NCBI GenBank assembly: GCA_013407085.1
Contig: JACCGJ010010422.1
Location: forward strand, 1-64,000
Direction: 5' to 3'
DNA from: Atriophallophorus winterbourni
Lineage: Eukaryota > Platyhelminthes > Trematoda > Plagiorchiida > Microphallidae
Length of the DNA stretch: 64,000 nucleotides
In this document: positions 13,176-22,769 of the stretch, one piece after another
Layout: each line of letters starts with the position of its first letter
How positions within the stretch are numbered: the stretch's first letter is position 1
Translations under genes and position numbers: made by a program
The notes under the pieces: generated by a model
Databases searched by the model: none
Seen by the model: the letters and a program-made list of their open reading frames with translations, nothing else
What the model was told of the DNA's origin: nothing

Positions 13176-13610
13176 CCTGACATTGTTTGTACAAATTTCT
13201 TAAAACAAAACTCGGTTTTTCATAATATTCATCTGAGCACCTGTCGGTTTTAATGTTATCTACATCATCATCTATTTAGCATAATGCATGTGACTCAAAC
13301 CCACATTCCGTCATTCTGAACACATTTAAATATTGAAATGTTTTCGAAGCAACAGTCAAACGCAATCACATTTGACTGACGTCACTAGACTGGCACCGAA
13401 TAAAATGGTGATTGTGAAAAATATTTGACTGTATTTACGTCGAAATTAAAAACTAAGTAGACCACAATCACTCAAACCTCATCACATTGGCGTGAATTCT
13501 CACCTGTCTTTGTATTAATAAGTTTAAACAAATGTAGCTTTTCTTAACCAACAAAATAATAGCTTGTAAGCACTTCAATTATTGTGTATTCAAGAATACA
13601 ATGGGTGATA

Positions 13611-13778
13611 AAAGTATTGTGTTGCTCACATCCCCATCCCTGCGAGCAACACATTACTTTGGTCATCCATAAGCGCCTCGAGTGCTTGACCAAGAATCAC
13701 TTTATGGTTCCGTGTCTGAACATCGTGGTTCGTTGTACGAACCCTATATAACAGTTGGCATACAATTATAACCTTGCT
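13611..13778. mobile_element. 168-bp SINE-like insertion with 14-bp target duplication
   Basis: TACAATGGGTGATA occurs at 13597-13610 and again at 13779-13792. Unit B carries it once (29805-29818) with continuous flanks, so the insertion occurred in unit A after duplication. The insert folds into consecutive stems: GTGTTGCTC with GAGCAACAC, GGTCA with TGACC enclosing AGCGC/GTGCT, and GGTTCG with CGAACC. A diverged relative lies at 34366-34512. No convincing A/B-box pair or poly-A tail is visible, so a tRNA origin is unproven. Confidence 0.75.
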
Positions 13779-15112
13779 TACAATGGGTGATAGTTTAGTA
13801 TGACATATCGAGCATATTTAACTTGAAGCTAGTGAATTTAACATTCGTTTGAATATCTGGACACTTCAACATCTCAGCCAAATCGGTATGTGCAAAAAGG
13901 TGATCACAACTGGAGGAAGATTCATGATTGCTTGATTACGGTCAGTGGAACAGGAACCTGTTGTCTTTGTACAAATGTGAATTCCCAAAACATTTTATAG
14001 TTGTCGTGCAGTCAGTTGGCTTGTGTTTTGAAACTTTTCAGGGTTTGATGCGTGACCTGATGGCTGAATGCTTGTGCTTATTTGATGTGGTTGTTTCACA
14101 GCTAGTTCGCTGTATGTCAATATCCGCCCCAGCAGTTAGTGGAATAAACAGTAGGTCTTTACCGAGCGTGAGCAAAATTCGACAAAGTCACTATTCATAA
14201 TATTACGATGATAGTTAATAGCATATCCAACATTACTATTTTCTTTCGAGAGAGTCACGATGTCAGTATTTGATGGTATTTCTCTAGTGTTATGCATTAT
14301 GTAACCAAATGATAATTTTGGTGCATGATAAAACAGTTGGAGATTACTCGAGGCCCGTTTACAATTAACTCGCTCAAATGGAATCCACATTTAGCAATTT
14401 TATTTGAATTCATCTGGCTGATTTAAACATCGCAAACACTGCACACTTTATTTGAAAAGCATAAAATGCTTATGACGAATTAATAGCAAAATAGTGAATT
14501 CAACGAAACCATCTTTACCTTCAGATCCTTTTGAGCCAGAAAAAGAATAATTGAATATGCTGAATAAAAGTAGGCTTTTCCTCTTGTGGAAATCTTACCA
14601 TAAATCAACAATCTATATCAGGTCTAAAAACATTTTGCGTATGCTACATGATGATGCTAGTCCAATTCAAATCTAAAGGAAGAATTTAATTTAAATCATG
14701 CCATGTGTACAATTTGTTTGTGAGTGATAACAGATTGCGACAGCATTCGTGTTTCTTTTTAAGATTTCTATTCATAATTATCACTTCATGCATTTAAATA
14801 CCACATGATGAATGTTTTAAAATCATCAATATTAAAAAATTGTCTGCTGTAGTATTCCTGGCCGTTTTGCATTGTAATGTGGCATTCATGTAATGGTCAT
14901 CACAGCCTCCGTGGGCATCAGGCATTTGATCCAGTAATTCTTGCTGTCTTTAGTCAATTAATTTACAAATTTTCTCCAAACATGACACTGTTAACGCTAT
15001 TTGCAGAATAGCAGTGTCGAAATCTATATTCAACACGGTTTATCCAGGTCTAAAGCATGTAGTGAATTTCTGTTTAACGTAAGTGTGTCAACCACTCAGT
15101 GGCACAACTCGA

Positions 15113-15463
15113 GTGTGTCTTGGGAATACTGACATATTCTTGCCTTAAAAACACGTTAACCTATCGGTTTGTAACTGCCTCTTATTCGCAACGTTTACGT
15201 ATCTTTTGCAAAATTGAGTATTCGTTGCACGCATTGTTTTCTTTCATTTACAATTTGCCCCACATTGACTGTATCAAATATGCTCCATGCATTTGTTGTT
15301 GCATTATAATAATGAGCGTGCCTTGACGAATAGCTATATTGTTTGCGTCAATATGTTATACAATGGATGGGTATGCCCTTAATACCGAAAATTTCAGCCT
15401 AATCATTCTGGTTTTGATCCACGTCAAACAGATTCAATTTGATTGTTGAATAGCAGTAAGAAC
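15113..15463. other. Unit-B-specific insertion, left part
   Basis: Sequence absent from unit A, left of the hAT element. No gene or named repeat seen. It probably belongs to an older insertion that the hAT element later split, because the target duplication GTAAGAAC joins 15463 to 18177. Confidence 0.4.
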
Positions 15464-15785
15464 CAGACAATAACGAATGTCACTTTTTTGGAGCGAAACG
15501 AAGTGCGAAGCGAATTTTCGAAGTGCCCTAACTGCCCTTCGCAATGGCGAATAGTATCAAAGCGAATATCCGAAGTGCACTCCGCAATGGCGAAGCGAAG
15601 CGAAGCTTCGCACTTCGCTATAACGAATATTAGCGAATAATCTTCGCTCAACTTCGATGTCCCCCGAAAACTTCGTTTTCGACAAAAACCTTGCTATAAT
15701 TCGCTAATATTCGTTTAAATTCGCTATTCTTCGCTAAAATAAAACGAATTCTGAAATAAATTATTTTTTGACCATGAAAGAACTT

Positions 15786-17584
15786 TTATTTGACAAGGGA
15801 GGACTTTTTCATGAGCTTTGGAATTGGAAATATACAAAACTTTGTTCTGTCAAAGGAAATTAGGCTCCTCCTCTGAGTCAGTCTCTGAGACCGGGGTTCT
15901 GGACCTGGACATGGTGCCGGAACTTTCCGGCTGCCTCCAGTCAGAGGGGAGTAGGCCTCCGCCGTGAGCTCCTGGGTGTCGACAAACTCGACATCCTCAA
16001 GGTTGGCCTCAGGGTCATCCTGGTCTTTGAGCTGCTGCTGACTCTGAGTGCTGGTACCTTCGCCATTGGTGAAATCCTGGATGCGGAGCTTCATCCTCTT
16101 CATGTAGGGGAGCACCCTCTCGTAATTGTCATGAATGTAGACGAGCTCCTGGACCCTCTCGTTGTTCAGAAGGCTTCGGGTGGGCTTGGTCACGAGTCCA
16201 GCTTCCGAGAAGACCCTCTCTGATGAGGCCGACGTAGCCGGGATGGCGTAGACCATCCTAAAAGAAAATGAGACAGGTTGAGTATTTTGTATTAGGTTCC
16301 AGGGGGTGTAAAAGTTAAACTACTATTTCGAAGTATAACAATACTATATCAAAGTATAGCAATACTACATCTGAGAATAGAAAATAATATATCGAAGTAT
16401 AGCGAATAATATCGAAGTATGGCGAAGTTTAGCGAATATTATAGCGAAGAATGGCGAATAACGAGAATAAATTATAATCCAAAGGAAAAAAAGTGACCTT
16501 TAACTTTGAAACAACTTACTGGGCGACTTTGGCGAGTAGAGGGAGCTTCTTGGCCTTCATCTTCAAGTACTGCAGCACGTCGATGTCCTCCTTTTCCAGG
16601 GGAGACGCCATTCACTCATTCATCTCCTTGACATAGGGAGGAACTGGGGCTGGTTTAGACTGGGACTGGTCGACGCTGCCAAAGGCCAATTCCGGATCAA
16701 GATCAAGGTCATGGTGCTCTTGGAGAAAACCTTCAAGATCTTGGCAAGCGGGTTCCGGCATCTGAATGGATGGTGGGGCGGCTGGGGCCAAGTTGGCCAA
16801 GAGCACCTTGATGCTCTGCTCGCACTCGTAGAAGAGGTGACCATGAGACCTGGTCCTGGGGTACACGGCCTTCTGAGTGGGGTTCAGGTAGTGCGCCATC
16901 TGGTAGAGGTCCACGTTCCTGCCCAGCTCGGGAACTCTGATCTTGATCTCCTCCTGAACTTCTTGATGAATGCCTTGGTGGAATCCTTGAAGTCGGCGAA
17001 CAGCTTGATCCTGGAGGCGGACATCATGGCAATCTTGGCCATGTCCGGAATGACATGCTGCAATGTGGCGTCTCATCTGCCTGGAGACGTTTGCTGACCT
17101 CCTTGATCTGCTCGAGGGGCCAGAGGATGTCTTCCAGGTCCTGAAACTGCAGCTTGTTTGGAATGAGGGCCGCAAAGTCTGAAGGGGTGTTGAAGACATC
17201 ATCCTTCAGCGACAGCAGGACAGCCTTGTTCCGGACGATGGATGTGATGGTCATGCACATTGAAGACCAGCGGATCTTGCTGTACTGAACGATCTTGATG
17301 AAGGTAACTGTAAAGGAATGACTTCTGAACTTCGAAGTTATAGCAAATAATAACGAAGCTTCGCTAATAATATGGCGAAGCTTTGCAAATATAGCGAAGT
17401 ATAACGAATAACATAGCAAATTATATAGCGAATTATATCGAATAGTATAGAAGTTAACCGAATATTGCGCTCACTCACCTTCCAATTCAGCTGCCTTCTT
17501 GAGGGTCGGGCTCCTCTTGGACTTCTGGGCCGAGGCCGAGTCTTTGTCCTTGTCCGACTTGTGGTGCGTCTTCGGGGGGCTCAT
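15786..17584 (-). pseudogene. hAT transposase, truncated and frameshifted
   Basis: Exon 1 is 17584-17479 (ATG AGC CCC; Lys/Ser-rich, donor G|GTGAGT). Exon 2 is 17307-16520 (acceptor CTTTACAG, joining in phase) and exon 3 is 16257-15786 (acceptor TTTTCTTTTAG, in phase with donor CCCA|GTAAGT). Exon 2 begins IRWSSMCMTITSIVRNKAVL and continues ILWPLEQIKEVSKRLQADET, matching the mid-to-late catalytic region of hAT transposases. Exon 3 carries the C-terminal dimerisation motif IPATSASSERVFSEAG followed by LLNNERVQELVYIHDN. Exon 2 changes frame twice (near 17060 and near 16975) and has an in-frame TGA at 16612-16614. The BED finger and the N-terminal part of the RNase H-like domain are missing. Exon 1 looks like a leftover N-terminus after an internal deletion. 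Confidence 0.88.
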
Positions 17585-17751
17585 GATGAGACTATGGTAA
17601 GACAATTAAATTTTCATCCTATTTACAGTCCTCCAACCACGCACGCAAAAGAAACAAACGCCCAGGCAAGGCGGCAAACACCCACGCCCTTCGCATCCGG
17701 CCACACACCAACGAGAATACATTTAAAATATTAAAGTACAAAAAAGTACAA

Positions 17752-17930
17752 CCCTTTGTCTACTGACCGTAACTTTAGTTACCACCTCAAATGTTAGCTT
17801 ATAGCAATTAAACAAGCAGTCGGTTGCTAAGTAGCTTACGTCGGTACCTTCAGTCACCATCCGAGTGCACTTGCCTGGCCTTTGTCTATCAACAAGTCAA
17901 CAAGTGTCAACATCAAAAACAATTCCCGGG
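17752..17930. mobile_element. Possible piggyBac-like MITE nested in the hAT element
   Basis: The left end reads CCCTTTGTCTACTGACCG followed by the palindrome GTAACT-TT-AGTTAC. The right end is GGG followed by TTAA (17931-17934). The left TTAA is degraded to ACAA. The first ~35 bases recur at 25167-25201 next to an intact TTAA. The terminal repeat on the right is weak. Confidence 0.45.
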
Positions 17931-18176
17931 TTAAAATATGAAAGTACAGAAATGAACACTCTTCGCTTTTAGCGAAGACTTCGCTAATATTCGTTTATGG
18001 CGAAGTTTGAACTTGCACTTCGTTTTAAGCGAAGCGAAGTATAACGAATTTTTAGCGAAGTTTATTTTTACCCTTCGCCATGGCGATAGCGAAGCGAATA
18101 TTCAACAATATTCGCTTCGCTCCGCAACTTCGCTTTAAATCCCAAAGCGAAGTATTCGTTATTGTCTGGTAAGAAC

Positions 18177-19165
18177 ACGCAGCTAAGTGATAAACCAAAT
18201 TGTCTTCGTCCAATCATTAACAACGATTAATAATATCGGGAAAAAGAAAGTGCAATGTTCGACCAATCACAATACTCAAACGTTAGTAGTCATAGAAGTA
18301 CAAACACACTTAACGGGCATGTCCATGGCGTTGGTCACAACACTTATTACTATGCATTATACTGATTTTCCAGCGGTCATTTTAAAATCTTTCTGGGTAG
18401 ACGTGGACTCACTGTTGGAAAATAAACATTTCAAGCCCTGTTCAAAACAAAGTATAGACGTCTATTAGCCCCGGTAAAACTATTCAAGCTAGTGATGTTT
18501 GGCGACCTGTATATCTGAACGCTAAGTTTTAAAGCCTAATAAGCCAAGGGTGTTTTGTAACTGTCGCCGAATACATACAAGCAGTATTGTTTGAATGATG
18601 GAAATAAGGTCATTGGATAATCATAACAACACTCCGGATAAACAATTTAGCAATAAACAGGTTCAAGGTTAACGAACGTGATGTTAAAAACAACGTCAAA
18701 TACCTTGCTAAGGATTCTTTTTGCAATCGAGAAAGACGCTTAAACTTAAGTAATCTATTTTGACTTGGGTTTTATGCGCTATAGTTAATAAAAGCGAAGC
18801 GAGTGAGTGTTTTAAGGATTATTATAGGACTACAAATCGTGTGCCATTATTAAGTCATTTAAAGAAAAGTTGTGTAAACAACCGATAACATCGTTGATCA
18901 TTGATGCGTTCGACCGGCATACAGAGATTATACGTTCGTTGAATTACATTTGGATAATCACAGTAGACCGGAGTATGCCGGGTGTGATCACACAAGGTCA
19001 ACGGACGCCAAAGTGCATTCCCTGTTCTAATGTTTATTACTTTGTTTGCACAGACTTTGGGACGCTCGAGGCAACATTAACCACGTCAAACCCCTCGTTT
19101 CACAGCCACTGGATGATTGTGTCTCGATTCATCCCTGGGCGCCACCAATTTAGGGGAAATAGTGT
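18177..19165. other. Unit-B-specific insertion, right of hAT; unclassified repeat
   Basis: Absent from unit A. Open frames of 93 codons (18187-18468, +) and 117 codons (18870-19223, +) exist but show no recognisable domain. The 3' part of the second overlaps a dispersed repeat shared with about 20431-20535. It is probably an unclassified element rather than a gene. Confidence 0.35.
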
Positions 19166-19225
19166 TCACCCACGAATTCCACAACACAATCGAAAGCCAA
19201 TAGGCCGATATTGCGTAAAGTAATT
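19106..19225. repeat. Dispersed repeat shared with about 20431-20535
   Basis: GATTGTGTCTCGATTCATCC, GTTCACCCACGAATT and a following ACACAATAC-like block appear in the same order and orientation at about 20431-20535. The two are perhaps three-quarters identical over ~100 bp. Both lie in parts of unit B without a unit A counterpart. Element type unknown. Confidence 0.5.
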
Positions 19226-19567
19226 CAAGGTTTTTAATGGTCTAAAAAGAAACAAGCTTAACAATAAAGATAGGCTGGTGAAAATTGAAATGTAAGTGCA
19301 TAAAACAAGATAATGGATTAGATTAAGCAGTATACAAGGGTTTTCGGGAAACGAATAACTAAACGAAAATTTGTCTAATTTCGTTTTAAACTCATGCAAG
19401 CTAGTGAAGTGAGTAACGGTAGAAGGTAAAGTGTTCCAAGTAAAACAGACGCGGACTGAATAGAAATACCTTCTACAGTTCAGGCGGGAATGGGGTAGCA
19501 CCAGCATATATTCATGGGTCCCACAATTTCTCTCTCCAAAATACTTGCTATCTCGAAAGTTGTTCAT
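19166..19567 (-). mobile_element. CR1-like relic: C-terminal tail of the ORF2 protein
   Basis: The minus-strand frame contains RLNCRRYFYSVRVCFTWNTL followed by LHEFKTKLDKF. This is the conserved tail of CR1/Jockey-type proteins (R-R-FF-x-R-V-x2-WN-x-LP ... FK-x2-LD). Closely related DNA occurs at about 53985-54260, and a related tail is present at 45683-45964, so one CR1 subfamily is scattered through the window. 5' truncated. Confidence 0.8.
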
Positions 19568-20233
19568 GTTTAACTGAACATTTTAATTTACGATATACAA
19601 AATCCAGATTACCCGAGATTGTTTAGACACGATAAGACGATTCACTGTAATGAATATTTTCTGTTATTTAATTATGGTTAAATTTTAGTAAAGAAAACTC
19701 TTCTAAACATTTTTCCTTTACAAAAAAACGATTGTTCGGAGCTGAAAATGACAGGAAAGTGTACCCTGCGTCTTACGTACAAGTTTTTACGCCATAACAT
19801 GTTTTTCCGGTTCACATTTAGTCTCTGATATTTCACGCCTCTTTAGATATTCTCTCAAGATTCATGGTTTAGTCGGGCCATTCACGAACTATACGACAAT
19901 CTGTGTAACCGCAAATCGAAATTCTCAGTTAAAATATTTCCTTCGTTCAACACCTAAATGGCTGTACAAAATAATAAATTATCATTGATAGCTGGCTCTA
20001 ATAACTGTAGTTTAATTTGGGGGCCAGAGCAGAATACTATTCTTCCATTTGCTCAGTATATTTCATGAATTGCTTGACAGTGTCTGTTCAGCTTATTCGA
20101 GCCTGAGTCTGACAGACATATTTTCACAATTATACCGATTCACATAATCGAGAAATGAATTGCTTCGTCTTTAAGAATTATGTTTAAAACCAATCAAAAC
20201 TCCAAATTCATGAAATCGAAACATCGGAAGAAT

Positions 20234-20680
20234 CCGTTACAGCTTTCGACAAAGTCGTTTTTTCATACTTAGTTTATCGTTCTTTAGACCGTACAATTAT
20301 AACGAGTGGGGGTTAGGGGATCGATGCCGAAATTGATAGCGTCAGGTCATTTCACGTAAACGAGTCGTAGGTTGAGCATACATTTGGTCAATTGTGACAT
20401 TTCGGTCCAACAATAACCACGCAAGCAGATCGATTGTGTCTTGATTCATCCATGAGGTCAATCCATGCAAAGCTAATCGCGTTCACCCACGAATTACACA
20501 ATACAAGATTTGTCAAAGGCGTTTATTACGTAAAAGTCAAATATTAAAACACAACCTTATCTTATATAGGCAAACAAACAATCACAACGGTGATCCTCAA
20601 CGTGTCTGTCCCGGTTGTCACTTAGATCTGATTTGTCAGTCGATTTCGTGCCATCCGGTGCCCTTCAAGCCCTTGACACG
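20234..20680. other. Unit-B-specific segment (about 450 bp)
   Basis: Unit A passes directly from GGAAGAA (about 4798) to the CACGCAG region, whereas unit B has extra sequence. No target duplication is clear, so a deletion in unit A is equally possible. No coding potential recognised. Confidence 0.45.
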
Positions 20681-21381
20681 CAGGGCTCGTTTGACCGACA
20701 TTGACGAATTGCATATCGTCCGATTGCGGGTGACGTCATCCATCTTTTATGATGTTGTCACTGGAACAGTTCGAATGCAATCAATCCGAAACATGAAATT
20801 TCAAGTGTTCGCAATTGTCGTCGTTGATCTTTTCGGCGATTCTTGCTCTTGTGTTGTGTCGGAGGGCAGAGTTCTGCTTATCACGCGAAAGCTCGTGATT
20901 AGCGCTCATAGCTAATGCACTTCTCACATTCACACAATGTTCATTCACTGTTCAATGATAGGTTGCTTATCATACGAAAACCATGATGAGCGCTTTTGTT
21001 GATAAACAAAGCTTGTATTATGTATGGCTTCATGCTGAAGTAGCTAAATAAAAAACAACTGTGACCGCACGTTCAATACATGGTTTGGTGGCATGCATTT
21101 ATAAAATTTGACGCTTGCGAACCTGACTCCTTAAACTCAATGCATATTAGGCATGCAGTCAAACGGTCTATGAGCCTAGACCACTCTTTGCATAATGAAA
21201 TTATTTGGATGCATCAAGTGTTGACAAGCAAATTATCAATTGACTTTGGTCTCGTTTAACTTTAATAATATGCGTACGGGCTATGATTTCCTACGTAATA
21301 CTCAGCCAACGTAACGTTGCTCATATTACTATATTTCAAAGCAGAACTCCGTTCATACTGACGAACTGAAAAAACATTCTG

Positions 21382-22190
21382 CCCCTGAATGCTTCGAAAT
21401 GCAGCCTATTGTCTCTCAACAGCAGGTCGAGCAAAGAATATTATCTTGGTCGCACTCCGATAAAGATTTAGGTGTGATTATCCAATCAGACTTAGGAAAC
21501 TCAATGCAATGTCGACTGGCTGCCTGCAAAGCTGAAAACAACTTGGGTCTCCTTAAAAGAGTCCTAGGTTTGTTTGACCCCAATATTGCCTGCAAATTGA
21601 TTTCAACGTACATCCGTCCTCATGTTGAATATGCTATACCGGCATGGGATCCTTGGTTGAAAAAAGATATTCTGCTATTAGAAACTCCACAGCGCAGAGC
21701 GACAAAACTCGTCCTGGGACTATCAAATTATCCATACGAAACGCGACTTAAATTATTGAATTTGCATTCGGCTGAATACAGACGGAAACGAGGAGCACTT
21801 ATATTCATTTGGACAGTGCTTAATCAAACAAATCATCCTTGCGGTCATTTGTTTCCATCTTTCCCATAACACACATCTGCGAGGTCACCAATTAAAACTT
21901 TACCAACAGCATAGCAGGTTGAACTGCCGCAAATATGCATTTTCCGTTCGCAATGTGCAACTGTGGAACAGTTTACCTACTCATGTGGTACAATCTGGAA
22001 CTGTTGAAGTTTTCAAAAATCACTAGATATCCACATGGAAAAGTATGTTTTTTGTGTTTGACAATAATCTAACAATATTTTGATATTTTTACCATCCGAC
22101 CCGATGTACATTTTTGTGGGTCTTGTAAAGCATAGCTTTTTACCTGCATATAATCTATGAATAAATCTATGAATAAATCTATGAATTCAT
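21382..22190 (+). mobile_element. CR1-like retrotransposon, 5'-truncated (809 bp)
   Basis: The plus frame 21399-21869 has the reverse-transcriptase C-terminal hallmarks DLGVIIQSDL, LGLLKRVLGLF, STYIRPHVEYAIPAWDPWLK and QRRATKLVLGL. Further frames to about 22030 encode the tail (FSVRNVQLWNSLP). The 3' end is a short tandem repeat, AATCTATGAATA repeated (about 22152-22186), typical of CR1 3' ends. In unit A the insertion is absent; a 16-bp stretch (5508-5523) stands in its place, so integration was accompanied by a small target deletion. Confidence 0.88.
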
Positions 22191-22769
22191 TATCCAAGTG
22201 TGTCACGATGAGTAAGTTACAACTTCTATTTCAATGGTGAATTTGAGTTCGAATTATTTTAAAATCTTCACGCTATTTTCGAATTCTGAGACGAATGGGT
22301 CTCGCAGTGATAAAACTAATTCACATTTGCGAATGACGTGTTGTCACAACTTTGCTTGCTTTGTAATATATAAAGAATACTCATACACCATCTTCATATA
22401 GACGGTTTGTTTAAACGACGAAGTATATCAGAGTAAGTTTGGTGAGGGACAATGATTTTCTCGCTAGATTACAAATAATCTCGCGTGTAACATTGCTTGG
22501 CTCATGAGGACTAGATTTCGCCTATTCCAGTTGATTTTTGAATGTATAGTAATTTAATGAGTATTGTTTGTGAATAGAAAAATTACTACTCAAAATAGTC
22601 AGTGCACCGGTTTGAAGTTGCGCCCAGAATCGGTCAGCTAGCTTACATGTGTTGGCTACATGTTCAACCAATGAAATGCAAGACATCAAGGCCGATTGAT
22701 TTGGCCAATCGCGTGACTGAAATGTATTTTAATGCCGCAAGACTGATGTCGATGGACACAGAGCACACA

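Larger units (their letters stand above)
3248..13889 (+). repeat. Tandem segmental duplication, unit A (10.6 kb)
   Basis: Starting at AAAGGTGATCACAACTGG (3248) this sequence is repeated from 13896 and stays colinear to AAATCGGTAT at 13889 (29915 in the second unit). Only 6 bases separate the two units, so this is a direct head-to-tail duplication. By eye the copies differ by a few percent with small indels. Two long tracts show no difference (6036-6333 and 12379-13100). Unit-A-specific sequences are a 577-bp piggyBac-like MITE and a 168-bp SINE-like insertion. Beyond the USP pseudogene and the exon at 12904-13175, the unit (3248-6035, 10249-12903, 13176-13889) is non-coding. A weak exon-like stretch lies at about 10640-10686 (YSWCEVEDIFEAS, between CAG and GT), shared with unit B. 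Confidence 0.9.
15464..18168 (-). mobile_element. hAT DNA transposon, complete ends (2705 bp)
   Basis: Both ends carry the perfect 15-bp inverted repeat CAGACAATAACGAAT (15464-15478 and complement 18154-18168). They are flanked by the 8-bp direct repeat GTAAGAAC (15456-15463 and 18169-18176), the hAT hallmark. Dozens of short words of the type TAGCGAA/TTCGCTA fill both subterminal regions (about 15490-15760 and 17950-18150). They also occur in two internal AT-rich blocks (about 16320-16470 and 17335-17465) that coincide with the introns. The coding part is clearly G+C-richer than the host DNA. The transposase is broken, so this copy is not autonomous. Confidence 0.92.

Noticed and set aside
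13611..13778. Hammerhead ribozyme, as in the Sm-alpha SINE of schistosomes
   Set aside because: No CTGATGA plus GAAA core in the right spacing was found in either copy of the SINE-like element or elsewhere by eye.
16711..17097. 128-codon plus-strand frame inside the hAT element
   Set aside because: Opposite-strand shadow of the G+C-rich transposase exon.
18870..19223. 117-codon plus-strand frame
   Set aside because: It overlaps a dispersed repeat and a CR1 tail, has no domain, and the repeat's other copy (20431-20535) does not preserve the frame.
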